64,000 nt of DNA, taken from contig MKTJ01000012.1 of the NCBI GenBank assembly GCA_001898225.1, forward strand, positions 29,535-93,534. Direction: 5' to 3'. The position numbers and the translations under genes were made by a program. The stretch comes from Chloroflexi bacterium 54-19. Lineage in GTDB: Bacteria > Chloroflexota > Chloroflexia > Chloroheliales > Chloroheliaceae. Positions 1-6,927 of the stretch are shown one piece after another. How positions within the stretch are numbered: position 1 is the stretch's first letter; every line of letters starts with the position of its first letter. The notes beneath the pieces were generated by a model that made no database searches, had not been told where the DNA came from, and saw only the letters and a program-made list of their open reading frames with translations.

Positions 1-1
1 C

Positions 2-91
2 ACTCCCGAAATCCACCCGGCACTTTACCGGCCTTTCGCAGACTATAAACCCAATAGCCTTACAGTAACACGGCCCAACCTGGGCTGGTGA
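2..91 (+). CDS. C-terminal end of an unidentified CDS (partial)
   Basis: The first 90 bases hold an open frame that runs in from the left edge and stops at TGA 89-91. The 29 residues visible end in TRPNLGW and show ordinary amino-acid composition. The frame may be the tail of a real gene cut by the window, since the next gene starts only 32 bases later in the same direction. No family can be named from so little sequence, and the other two frames stop after 15 and 21 codons, so the call is tentative. Confidence 0.35.
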   Translation, partial: TPEIHPALYRPFADYKPNSLTVTRPNLGW

Positions 92-123
92 TTTTGAAAG
101 CCAAAAAGCAAAGGAAAAGGTAA

Positions 124-447
124 ATGCCAAACAAAACCGAAGCTAAGGATTATTTCAGGGCCTGGCAAAACCGGGATTGGGATTTCGTGGAAAGCCATCT
201 CGCGCCGGGTTTCACCTTTTCTAGCCAGTACGACGACCATATCGGCCAGGCCGAGTACAAACAGAAATGCTGGGAGGCCGTCCGGGAAATCGGCGAATAC
301 GAGTTTATCCGGCTGATTGAGGACGAAACCGAGGCTATCGTCCGGTACCGCTGCCGTATCAACGGAGCGGAGGTCCACAACATGGAACACCTGGTTTTTG
401 AAGATGGTAAACTCAAAGAGGTCAATGTCTTCTTTGGGCGGCCCTAG
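124..447 (+). CDS. SnoaL/NTF2-like fold protein
   Basis: A 107-residue protein with the layout of the SnoaL-like (NTF2 superfamily) cone fold: an N-terminal helix (AKDYFRAWQNRDWDFV), a loop with HLAPGFTFSS, a middle helix, and C-terminal strands ending in VFEDGKLKEVNVFFG. Such proteins are small soluble enzymes or ligand-binding proteins of very varied function, so no substrate can be given. The ATG is preceded by a purine-rich AAGGAAAAGG. It lies 34 bases before the RibD/DHFR-like gene in the same direction and may be cotranscribed with it. Fold call likely; specific role unknown. Confidence 0.7.
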   Translation: MPNKTEAKDYFRAWQNRDWDFVESHLAPGFTFSSQYDDHIGQAEYKQKCWEAVREIGEYEFIRLIEDETEAIVRYRCRINGAEVHNMEHLVFEDGKLKEVNVFFGRP

Positions 448-481
448 TTTTGGGCAGTAAAGAAAGGGGAGGGTAAAACCG

Positions 482-1042
482 GTGGGCAATTTTACGGGAA
501 AAGTTATCTTTGGGATGACGGTATCGCTGGACGGTTTTGTTGAGGATAAAAACGGGAGCGTGGGGCGCCTCTACCCCGACCTGGCCGCCTTGGGTGAAAC
601 CGAAATGCTCCAGGAAGAAATTCGCACCACCGGGGCGGTAGTGATGGGCCGCCGCACCTACGACATGGCAAACGGCGACCTGACCGGCTACGAATTCCAG
701 GTGCCGATTTTTGTCATTACCCACCACCCACCAGAACCTCCCAAAGGCCAGAACGAGAATTTGAAAGTTTTCTTTGTTACGGACGGCATCGAAAGCGCCT
801 TCGAGCAGGCCAAATCTGCCGCCGGGGCTAAAAATGTGATGGTAGTCGGTGGGCCGGAAATCGGCCAAAAGAGCCTGAAAAAGGGATTAATAGATGAGTT
901 GAGTTTTGGTTTAAGGCCGGTCTTCCTGGGCGGCGGACTGCGGCTTTTTGAAAACTTCGAGGACGACCGGCTGGAACTGGAAGAAATCGAGATATTCAAA
1001 TCGCCGGGCCGGACCGATATTAGATACCGGGTGATAAAATAG
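482..1042 (+). CDS. RibD C-terminal/dihydrofolate reductase-like protein
   Basis: A 186-residue protein of the RibD_C/DHFR-like family. Visible family features are the N-terminal strand followed by SLDGFVED, the VVMGRRTYDM motif at about residues 57-66 (nucleotide-binding region), the VVGGPEIGQ loop at about 121-129 and the C-terminal PVFLGGGLRLF. The family includes NADPH-dependent reductases of riboflavin synthesis and many stand-alone homologs of unknown substrate, often found as 'dihydrofolate reductase family protein'. The start is GTG with a strong AAAGGGGAGGG upstream. It follows the SnoaL-like gene closely. True folate reductase activity is unlikely, but this cannot be decided from sequence. 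Confidence 0.82.
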   Translation: MGNFTGKVIFGMTVSLDGFVEDKNGSVGRLYPDLAALGETEMLQEEIRTTGAVVMGRRTYDMANGDLTGYEFQVPIFVITHHPPEPPKGQNENLKVFFVTDGIESAFEQAKSAAGAKNVMVVGGPEIGQKSLKKGLIDELSFGLRPVFLGGGLRLFENFEDDRLELEEIEIFKSPGRTDIRYRVIK

Positions 1043-1093
1043 AGACAACTTCAAATTCTATAATAATTTTTGGAAAAGGATGGACCGGGAAAA

Positions 1094-1405
1094 ATGTGTA
1101 GAAACATCAAACCGCTTTTTAATTTCGAACCGCCTGTCACCGAGGACGAGGTGCGGGCCGCCGCTTTGCAATACGTCCGCAAGGTCAGCGGCTTTACCCG
1201 GCCCTCGCGGGCAAATGAGGCCGCTTTCGAGGCGGCAGTAAACGAGATAGCGGCCATTTCCCAAAGATTGCTCAGCTCGCTGGAAACCAACCAGCCGCCC
1301 AAGGACCGCGCCGAAGAAGCCATGAAGGCGCGGGACCGCAACGTCCGGCGCTTTGGCCCCAGCCGGGCGGGCCGGGTAGATGCGGTCCCAGAAAAAGCGG
1401 TCTAA
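1094..1405 (+). CDS. DUF2277 family protein
   Basis: A 103-residue protein starting MCRNIKPLFNFEPP, the hallmark N-terminus of DUF2277. The frame extends upstream to a TTG at 1070, but the ATG at 1094 restores the family's conserved MCRNI start. The body is helical with a conserved AAALQYVRKVSGF stretch and ends in a basic tail (RDRNVRRFGPSRAGR). Proteins of this family are small, widespread in soil bacteria and have no established function. It is third in a rightward run after the DHFR-like gene (51-base gap), and a clear intrinsic terminator follows. Confidence 0.8.
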   Translation: MCRNIKPLFNFEPPVTEDEVRAAALQYVRKVSGFTRPSRANEAAFEAAVNEIAAISQRLLSSLETNQPPKDRAEEAMKARDRNVRRFGPSRAGRVDAVPEKAV

Positions 1406-1449
1406 CCAGTCCCCCTGTAAGCTCAAGATAATATCTCTAAAGTAAGACG

Positions 1450-1472
1450 CCTCCCTTTTCAGGGAGGTTTTT
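1450..1472 (+). terminator. Rho-independent terminator after DUF2277 gene
   Basis: CCTCCC pairs with GGGAGG around a 6-base loop, followed by TTTTT. It closes the three-gene rightward run. Confidence 0.8.
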
Positions 1473-1484
1473 AATTGGCAACTA

Positions 1485-1511
1485 AAAACTAAACACTGAA
1501 AACTAAACACT
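1485..1511. repeat. 13-bp tandem direct repeat
   Basis: AAAACTAAACACT occurs twice, at 1485-1497 and 1499-1511, separated by one G. It lies between the terminator and the next promoter. Likely an intergenic simple repeat without a known role. Confidence 0.6.
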
Positions 1512-1535
1512 TTAAACCGGTCAAAAAGCGTAAAC

Positions 1536-1564
1536 TAGACCCTTTTATCTTATTCAGGTAGAAT
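1536..1564 (+). promoter_or_regulatory. Candidate sigma-A promoter of the CysRS/MshC-like gene
   Basis: TAGACC (1536-1541) and TAGAAT (1559-1564) are separated by exactly 17 bases. The match is fair at -10 and weak at -35. Confidence 0.35.
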
Positions 1565-1601
1565 AGTAGTATAGAAACACCTTTATTTAGATACTAAAAA
1601 A

Positions 1602-1685
1602 TTGAAACGGATTTTCCGGGTTCAAAGACTCGAAGAAGATTATCCTGGCAATGAAGAAGATATGGAGATTATTCCTGAATGTTAA
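1602..1685 (+). CDS. Possible 27-residue leader peptide overlapping the next start
   Basis: A short frame from TTG 1602 ends at TAA 1683-1685 and overlaps the ATG of the next gene (1679) in another frame, an arrangement that permits translational coupling. The peptide is acidic (RLEEDYPGNEEDMEII) and ends in Cys just before the stop. No Shine-Dalgarno site is evident and the start is not ATG, so this may be chance. I note it because it precedes a cysteine-activating enzyme. Confidence 0.2.
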   Translation: MKRIFRVQRLEEDYPGNEEDMEIIPEC

Positions 1686-2896
1686 AGCTTTATAACACAC
1701 TATCCCAACAAAAAGAGGAATTTAAATCGCTCGACCCTTCGGGCAAAGTGGCCCGGATTTATGTTTGCGGCGTTACCCCCTACGATACCAGCCACATGGG
1801 GCACGCCCTGGTTGCGGCCCTGTTCGATGTGTTGCACCGCTACCTGGAACATACCGGCTACGAGGTTATGCACGTCCAGAACCTGACCGATATTGACGAC
1901 GATATTATCAAAAAAGCCCGCAAAGAAAACCAGCCTTACGAAGAACTGGGCCGCCGCTGGGACGCCCTTTACCGGGACGGTCTGCGGGCCATCAACTGCC
2001 TGCCCTTTGACAACTATGTCCCGGCCAGCTCCGTCATAGACCCCATCCAGAAAATGATTGCGTCCCTGGTCGAGAAGGACGCCGCCTACAAAGCCTCGGA
2101 CGGAAACGTCTATTTCCGGGCCAGCAGTTTTGCGGACTACGGCAAGCTGAGCCATCTCGATATGGCCCAGATGCTGGAAAAAGCCCGCGCCGGGGCCGAA
2201 GATAGCCTGGCCGACTTTCCGGGCAACCCGGCCAAAGAAAGTGACCTCGATTTTATCCTGTGGCAAGCCGCTCAACCGGACGAACCCTACTGGGACAGCC
2301 CCTGGGGCAACGGCCGGCCCGGCTGGCATATCGAGTGTAGCGCCATCAGCACCCAGAGTCTCGGCCAGCAGTTCGAGGTCCATGGCGGCGGGGCGGACCT
2401 GATTTTCCCGCACCACAGCAGCGAAATCGCCCAGAGCGAGACCTATAGCGGCAAGTCGCCGGTAGTGGGCTACTGGATGCACGTGGCGATGCTCTACCTG
2501 GGCGGCGAAAAAATGAGCAAATCGCTCGGCAACCTGATTCTCATCAACGACGCGCTCAAAAGGAACTCGGCGGACGCCCTGCGGATTTACCTGCTCGGCC
2601 ACGAACACTACCGGACCCCGCTCCACTTCACCCAGGAAGGGGTCGACCAGGCCGAGAAACATGCCGACCTCTTTCGCAAGGCCCTGGCCCAGGAAGCCGC
2701 CTTTGGTGAGGCCGATGTCAAACCGTATGTGGAAAGGTTCTATGCCGCGATGGATGACGACCTGGATATTCCGGCGGCGGTCGGGGTTATGCTCGAACTG
2801 GCAAAAGCCGTCATCGAGAACGAAGTGGATTTCCGGGGACAGGAACACCTGCGCTATATGAGCAACTTGCTCGGCTTACCCCTGGCCCAGGACTAA
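1679..2896 (+). CDS. cysS: Cysteinyl-tRNA synthetase / MshC-family cysteine-activating enzyme
   Basis: A 405-residue class I synthetase-fold enzyme that activates cysteine with ATP. Seen: a HIGH-type motif as HMGHA (39-43) inside [25 protein letters not shown] (215-224), [20 protein letters not shown] (235-254) and KMSKS (278-282). The zinc set Cys30, Cys220, His245, Glu249 matches CysRS. A DALR-like helical segment follows ([12 protein letters not shown]). The protein ends about 65 residues earlier than typical 460-residue CysRS and has TPYD..GHA in place of the usual CGPTVYD..HIGNAR, both features of MshC (cysteine:glucosaminyl-inositol ligase). The zinc site is CysRS-like. I favour CysRS but cannot exclude an MshC-like ligase. 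Confidence 0.75.
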   Translation: MLKLYNTLSQQKEEFKSLDPSGKVARIYVCGVTPYDTSHMGHALVAALFDVLHRYLEHTGYEVMHVQNLTDIDDDIIKKARKENQPYEELGRRWDALYRDGLRAINCLPFDNYVPASSVIDPIQKMIASLVEKDAAYKASDGNVYFRASSFADYGKLSHLDMAQMLEKARAGAEDSLADFPGNPAKESDLDFILWQAAQPDEPYWDSPWGNGRPGWHIECSAISTQSLGQQFEVHGGGADLIFPHHSSEIAQSETYSGKSPVVGYWMHVAMLYLGGEKMSKSLGNLILINDALKRNSADALRIYLLGHEHYRTPLHFTQEGVDQAEKHADLFRKALAQEAAFGEADVKPYVERFYAAMDDDLDIPAAVGVMLELAKAVIENEVDFRGQEHLRYMSNLLGLPLAQD

Positions 2897-2920
2897 CCTC
2901 CCCTTTAAAAAATTTAAAAA

Positions 2921-2967
2921 GCTGCGGTCAGGCTATATCAATTAGCCGAGCCGCAGTTTTATTTTTT
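2921..2967 (+). terminator. Rho-independent terminator after the CysRS/MshC-like gene
   Basis: CTGCGG (2922-2927) pairs with CCGCAG (2951-2956) and GGCTA with TAGCC inside it. A T-rich tail follows. Confidence 0.85.
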
Positions 2968-3092
2968 ATATTATGTTGGATACTTTTGATACAGCCTCAG
3001 ATTGATTAATGATTGATATTTAGTACTAATTATTATAGTATGGTGTTAGATAGTGTAATCTCTTGTTCCATGTTAAAAGATTGGGGAAAGCC

Positions 3093-3485
3093 ATGAATGA
3101 ATTTATGACCATAAGTGAAGCCGCGGAGACTCTGGGAGTATCGCTACTTACCATGCGTGAAATTGTAAAACGCCAAAATCTCAAGGTTGTACCTGACGCC
3201 GTTGATAGCCGCCAGAAATTGGTTAGCCGGTCCGATATTCAACAGTTGAAAACCCAAACCAGACCAAAAACCCGGAGAGTAAGCGAATCCAAAGGGGTTT
3301 ACTATGCCACTCCCGAAGAACGCGCTATGTTATTGGAAGCCCTGGCCGACGAGGAAATGGAAGACCGGGAAGGGACGGCGGTCACTTTAGAAGAAATCGA
3401 AAACATGGTAAATACTATGATTGAAAACCGGCGCAACAAGTCCAACAACAAAAAGCCCCACCTCAATTCACAGGCAGGTGCATGA
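3093..3485 (+). CDS. HTH (MerR/excisionase-like) DNA-binding protein, probable antitoxin
   Basis: A 130-residue protein whose first 55 residues form a MerR/excisionase-type winged helix-turn-helix: MTISEAAETLGVSLLTMREIV followed by a strand pair and SRSDIQQLK. The rest is acidic and helical (EEIENMVNTMIENRR). The ATG at 3093 is preferred over an in-frame TTG at 3063 because GGGGAAAG lies just upstream. It is followed after 3 bases by a RelE/ParE-like gene, the usual order of an antitoxin-toxin pair. The HTH would bind its own promoter and the acidic tail may neutralise the toxin. Assignment by context. Confidence 0.65.
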   Translation: MNEFMTISEAAETLGVSLLTMREIVKRQNLKVVPDAVDSRQKLVSRSDIQQLKTQTRPKTRRVSESKGVYYATPEERAMLLEALADEEMEDREGTAVTLEEIENMVNTMIENRRNKSNNKKPHLNSQAGA

Positions 3486-3488
3486 TAA

Positions 3489-3791
3489 ATGCCAAACCCG
3501 CCTGATGTTGTAGTACGTTTCAACAAGAAAGCTCAAAATGATATTTCTGAGATTACAGAATATTATCTCAGTTTGGCCGGGCCGGAAGTTGCCCGCAAAA
3601 ATGTCAGGCAAATATTACTTAAATGCCGGTGGCTAGCCGAAAATCCTATGATAGGTGACCAGATAGCCGGATTTGATGAAAAGTCCGGGTCTGGTATACC
3701 CTGCACAAAAGGTACAAGATTTATTTTCGGCGTACAACCAGGAACAATATTCGGATATTACGAATTCGAGGAAACAGTCAAAAGCCGCTAA
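3489..3791 (+). CDS. RelE/ParE-superfamily toxin-like protein
   Basis: A 100-residue protein with the ParE/RelE N-terminal pattern: VRFNKKAQNDISEITEYY, then GPEVARKNVRQIL and LAENPMIGDQI. ParE toxins inhibit gyrase and RelE toxins cut mRNA at ribosomes; which one applies cannot be told here. The last 30 residues (GTRFIFGVQPGTIFGYYEFEETV) do not match the usual ending with strands plus an H-x-x-R motif, so activity may be lost or altered. It sits 3 bases after the HTH gene and the two form one transcription unit. Confidence 0.6.
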   Translation: MPNPPDVVVRFNKKAQNDISEITEYYLSLAGPEVARKNVRQILLKCRWLAENPMIGDQIAGFDEKSGSGIPCTKGTRFIFGVQPGTIFGYYEFEETVKSR

Positions 3792-3814
3792 AACCCACGG
3801 ACCTATAAATAAAA

Positions 3815-4837
3815 TCAGACCAATTTTTGCTCGATGGCGCTTTCGGCGATTTTGAGGGCATTGAGGGCCGCGCCGCGCCGGAGATTATCCATGACGCTCC
3901 ACAGGCCGATGGTGTTGTGGGTAGAATCGAGTTCGCGGATACGGCCCACCAGCACGTCGTCCTGGTTGACGGCCTGCCAGGGGTGGGGGTAGAGGTTGAC
4001 GGTTGGGTCGTCCTGCAACCTCACGCCGGGGGTATCGCTCAGCACTTCGCGGATTTCTTCGGGGCTAACCCGCTTCCCCAGGTCCACCAGCACCGACTGG
4101 CTCATCCCGATATAGACGGGTACACGCAGACACATCACGCTGATATTGAGGTCGGGTAGTTTCCAGATGCGCCGCACCTCCCGAATAATCCGCCATTCGC
4201 TGCGGGTCAGACCGGTATCAAGGGCGTTCTCGGTTTCGGGCAACACGTTAAAGGCAATCTGGTGCGAGAAAGCGTGCGGCACCACGTTCTTACCTTCCAT
4301 GACCTGCTTGACCTCGGCGCTGAACAGTTCCATGGCGGTCTGCCCGCCCTCGGAGACCGGCTCGAAACTGTGGACAACCAATCTTTTTAGAGAAGTCCAC
4401 TGGCGAAAAGTATTGAGGGGGAGCAGAAGTTGGATGACTGCCGGGCTGGGCGAGGCCACGATACGCCGCTTTTTGAGGTGTTGAAGTTCGGCGGCGTTAA
4501 TCTGGGGAATGACACCGGGGGTCTTGTCGTCGCCCCGGAAAGCCCCGGTCAGGTCAATCACCAGGGCGCCCTGCTCGCTGGCCGGGGTAGCAAACTGGTT
4601 CGCCAGTTCGGCGCTGCCGCAGAAAAAGACAATGTCGATGTCGCGGAAGGCCCGGCTGGTGATTTCTCTGGCTTCGAGTTCGCGGCCGCCAAAGGTGACC
4701 GGCTTACTGGTAGCCAGGCCGACCGGCCCCTCGATAAGTTGCAGCCGGTTGATAGGAAAACGGCGCTGAGCTAACAGTTTTAGAAGTTCCTGGCCGGTCA
4801 GGTCCCCGGGGCCAACGATAGCGACATTAAAACTCAT
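3815..4837 (-). CDS. Aspartate-semialdehyde dehydrogenase paralog (Usg-like), catalytic residues missing
   Basis: A 340-residue protein with the Asd fold: N-terminal NAD(P)-binding GPGDLTGQELLKLL (9-22), VIDLTGAF (93-100), IPQIN (110-114), and a C-terminal VADN-type WSVMDNLRRGAALNALKIAE. The segment that in Asd carries the active-site Cys (NPNCSTIQ) reads SPSPAVIQ here, placing Pro132 at the Cys position, and the GHS active-site His reads GMS. Both match the non-catalytic Usg-1 type rather than true Asd. The frame extends to 5065 but the ATG at 4837 starts the Rossmann strand MSFNVAIVG. It is the last gene of a leftward group after the Nudix gene. The function of Usg proteins is not established. 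Confidence 0.8.
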   Translation of the reverse strand: MSFNVAIVGPGDLTGQELLKLLAQRRFPINRLQLIEGPVGLATSKPVTFGGRELEAREITSRAFRDIDIVFFCGSAELANQFATPASEQGALVIDLTGAFRGDDKTPGVIPQINAAELQHLKKRRIVASPSPAVIQLLLPLNTFRQWTSLKRLVVHSFEPVSEGGQTAMELFSAEVKQVMEGKNVVPHAFSHQIAFNVLPETENALDTGLTRSEWRIIREVRRIWKLPDLNISVMCLRVPVYIGMSQSVLVDLGKRVSPEEIREVLSDTPGVRLQDDPTVNLYPHPWQAVNQDDVLVGRIRELDSTHNTIGLWSVMDNLRRGAALNALKIAESAIEQKLV

Positions 4838-4907
4838 AATGATTGTATAAACCCTGGCCCGCGAACCCGTTTCAAACCCGGTTCCCAGAACCTGCTGTAC
4901 GATGTAA

Positions 4908-5501
4908 CTAGATATAGAGGGTAAACGGCGGCGCGCCGTTGACACCCTGCACCTGCGTGGCCTGGAAAGGCCGCAAGCGGTTCTCGATGGCCGCCGCCGC
5001 CAGTTCGTAGGAAAGCGGGGCCAACCGGGGCATTTTTCGCATCTCTTCGAGCGAGAAAAACCCAACCTGGGCTATTTCCGGGTCCGGCTCGGTATGGATT
5101 TCGCCCCCGGTAATTTCCAATAAGAAAACGACATAACTGTTATTATCGCCGGGATTGGCCCGGTTGCGGAAAGCCGCCAGGCCGAGGTTGCGAGTTTGAA
5201 GGCCGGTCTCCTCCTCGACCTCCCGCATCACGGCTACATCGGCGGTCTCGTCAAACTCTACGAAGCCGCCGGGAATGGTCCAACCGCCCTTGTTAGGTTC
5301 CTCACCCCGCTGGATTAACAGGGCCTGGCGCACCCCGTCCGGCCCCTCGCGTACCACCAGGCCGCCCGCACCGAGCGAGTAGTGGCCGAAATCTATAAAA
5401 CCGCACCCGCCATCCTCGGTCTTACACATGGGCCGTTCTCGGTAAGCAATCAGACCCATTTCAAGTTTGTGCCCGCAATTGGGGCAGAAATTCATGCGCA
5501 T
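4908..5501 (-). CDS. Nudix hydrolase with N-terminal zinc ribbon
   Basis: A 197-residue hydrolase. Residues 6-33 carry a zinc ribbon (CPNCG ... CKTEDGGCGF), as in NudC-type NADH pyrophosphatases. The Nudix box follows: GGFVEFDETADVA (77-89) then REVEEETGL, fitting GX5EX7REUXEEXGU. Nudix enzymes cleave nucleoside diphosphates linked to another moiety with Mg2+; NADH, ADP-ribose or a related dinucleotide is a plausible substrate given the ribbon, but it is shorter than NudC and lacks its SQPWPFPxS motif. Gene order and strand suggest cotranscription with the Usg-like gene 70 bases downstream. Confidence 0.85.
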   Translation of the reverse strand: MRMNFCPNCGHKLEMGLIAYRERPMCKTEDGGCGFIDFGHYSLGAGGLVVREGPDGVRQALLIQRGEEPNKGGWTIPGGFVEFDETADVAVMREVEEETGLQTRNLGLAAFRNRANPGDNNSYVVFLLEITGGEIHTEPDPEIAQVGFFSLEEMRKMPRLAPLSYELAAAAIENRLRPFQATQVQGVNGAPPFTLYI

Positions 5502-5577
5502 TTTTGCCAGTTTTCTAATTCAAAAGCCATTTAAGCCCGCTAAGTTTACCCAGCCAACCTCAATTTGTCAATGAAAA

Positions 5578-5619
5578 GCAGTCAGAAGGCAGAAGGCAGA
5601 GGTCAGTAATAAGGCAGAA
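5578..5619 (-). repeat. Dispersed TGACCTCTGCCTTCTG repeat, copy 1
   Basis: On the minus strand this reads ACTGACCTCTGCCTTCTG plus partial tandem copies. The same wording occurs on the plus strand at 31732-31795, so it is a short dispersed intergenic repeat. Confidence 0.6.
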
Positions 5620-5652
5620 ATTAAAACCCGGCCCTGCTCACCGGGACCGGGC
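5620..5652 (-). terminator. Rho-independent terminator downstream of nth
   Basis: On the minus strand CCCGGTCCC pairs with GGGCCGGG (one bulge) followed by TTTTAATTT. It lies 30 bases past the nth stop. Confidence 0.65.
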
Positions 5653-5683
5653 TTATATTCGCCTACAAAGCCTACCGGGGAAA

Positions 5684-6367
5684 TTAGTCCGCCGCTTTGA
5701 AGCCGGGCTCCTGGGCGCGGGCGTTTCCGGTTTCACACCACTGGCGGACCGGGCATTTCTGGCATTGAGGCACCGAGGGGAGGCAGATGGCCCGCCCATG
5801 TTGGACCATCAGGCGGTTAATGGTGAACCAGTAAGGGTTGGGCAGGATTTTTTCGAGGGCTTTTTCGGTCTGTTCGGGCGTTTTGGTCTGGTACCAGCCG
5901 AGCCGGTTGGTGATACGGTGGACATGCACATCAATGCAGAGGGCCGGGATGCCAAAAGCGTAGACCAGGACACAGTTGGCGGTCTTGCGGCCCACACCGG
6001 GCAGCGCCAGCAATTCATCAATGGTGTTGGGCACCTTGCCGCCAAAGTTATCGCGCAAAATCCGGCCAATCTCCTTGATGCGGGGAGCCTTGACTTCCGG
6101 GTAGGACGAGCCGTAAAGCAACTTTTCCAGTTCGGCTACCGGGGCGTCGGCTAGCGAGGTGGCGTCAGGATAGCGGGCAAACAGGCGGTTGGAGACTTTA
6201 GTAGTCTGTTCCTCACGGGTGCGCTGGGAGATAACCGTCGCAATCAAGACCTGATAGGGGTCTTCCAGTTCGACCGAACCTTTGCCAAAGTAGGTCCCGG
6301 CCAGGGTATCCAGCACCTGGGGAATATATTGCTGCCAGTGCTGCGCTTTTTCCATTTCGGTGGTCAT
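5684..6367 (-). CDS. nth: Endonuclease III (DNA glycosylase/AP lyase)
   Basis: A 227-residue base-excision repair enzyme that removes oxidised pyrimidines and nicks the abasic site. Visible: helix-hairpin-helix LPGVGRKTA with the catalytic Lys, the catalytic Asp in CIDVHVHR, and a C-terminal [4Fe-4S] motif C-X6-C-X2-C-X5-C (CLPSVPQCQKCPVRQWC). Length is typical. The frame can be extended nine codons to a TTG at 6394, but the ATG at 6367 has a purine-rich site before it (GAAGGGCAGGCGAG). An intrinsic terminator follows, so it is probably not cotranscribed with the Nudix gene. Confidence 0.95.
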   Translation of the reverse strand: MTTEMEKAQHWQQYIPQVLDTLAGTYFGKGSVELEDPYQVLIATVISQRTREEQTTKVSNRLFARYPDATSLADAPVAELEKLLYGSSYPEVKAPRIKEIGRILRDNFGGKVPNTIDELLALPGVGRKTANCVLVYAFGIPALCIDVHVHRITNRLGWYQTKTPEQTEKALEKILPNPYWFTINRLMVQHGRAICLPSVPQCQKCPVRQWCETGNARAQEPGFKAAD

Positions 6368-6471
6368 CTCGCCTGCCCTTCTTTCATCCCTCAAAATTCC
6401 TTACTTACAAGCCTGCTGCCATACTCAAATGACCAAAATCCATGCCACAACTTGCCTTTGGGCGGTCTTCC

Positions 6472-6918
6472 TTAAATAAGCGTAGTTGGCTCAACCACGA
6501 AATTCCCGGCCTCGTCCTGGCGGACAGTGTAGAGCAAATCGAAACCTTCTTCAAGGGTGGGCGGTTGGAGCTTTTTGAGGGTGGCATAGAGGCCCATGTC
6601 CGGCACCCGCTCTTTGCTGGTGCGGGCGGCGTTCCGCGCCAGGCTGAGTTTTAGGTCCGGCACGAAGTAGTAGGCGACCACCTGAAAGCGGTGTTCTTTG
6701 GCGGCCTGGATATAACGCTCCCGGTTCTGGACGGTCGGGTTGGTCTTATCAATAACGAAGGGCTGCTTCATTTCGAGACAGGCTGCCAATAATAAATCCT
6801 CCCGGTGGCGAGTCTTGAGCATATCCATGTTGATGCGGATATGGGTGTTGAAGAATTTCTCCTTAAAGAAGGTGGACTTCCCGGCCCCCTGAATCCCCAC
6901 AAAAATTATTGCTTGCAT
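6472..6918 (-). CDS. P-loop kinase/ATPase, polynucleotide kinase-like
   Basis: A 148-residue protein starting with a strand and Walker A loop (IIFVGIQGAGKST, residues 4-16), then INMDMLKTR and VIDKTNPTVQNRERYI, which resembles the DxTN-type pattern of the polynucleotide kinase and 'AAA_33' zeta-toxin-like families. Such enzymes phosphorylate nucleic-acid ends or small molecules. The ending is short and no phosphatase domain is attached. It lies between nth and a lipoprotein gene in the same direction but spacing gives no firm operon. Substrate unknown. Confidence 0.75.
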   Translation of the reverse strand: MQAIIFVGIQGAGKSTFFKEKFFNTHIRINMDMLKTRHREDLLLAACLEMKQPFVIDKTNPTVQNRERYIQAAKEHRFQVVAYYFVPDLKLSLARNAARTSKERVPDMGLYATLKKLQPPTLEEGFDLLYTVRQDEAGNFVVEPTTLI

Positions 6919-6927
6919 ATACTAAAT

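Noticed and set aside
1700..2848. 382-codon frame antisense to the CysRS/MshC-like gene
   Set aside because: A GC-bias shadow: the sense frame has full family motifs and the antisense product has none.
4838..5065. N-terminal extension of the Asd/Usg-like frame
   Set aside because: It overlaps the Nudix gene and is Arg-rich; the Rossmann strand starts at ATG 4837.
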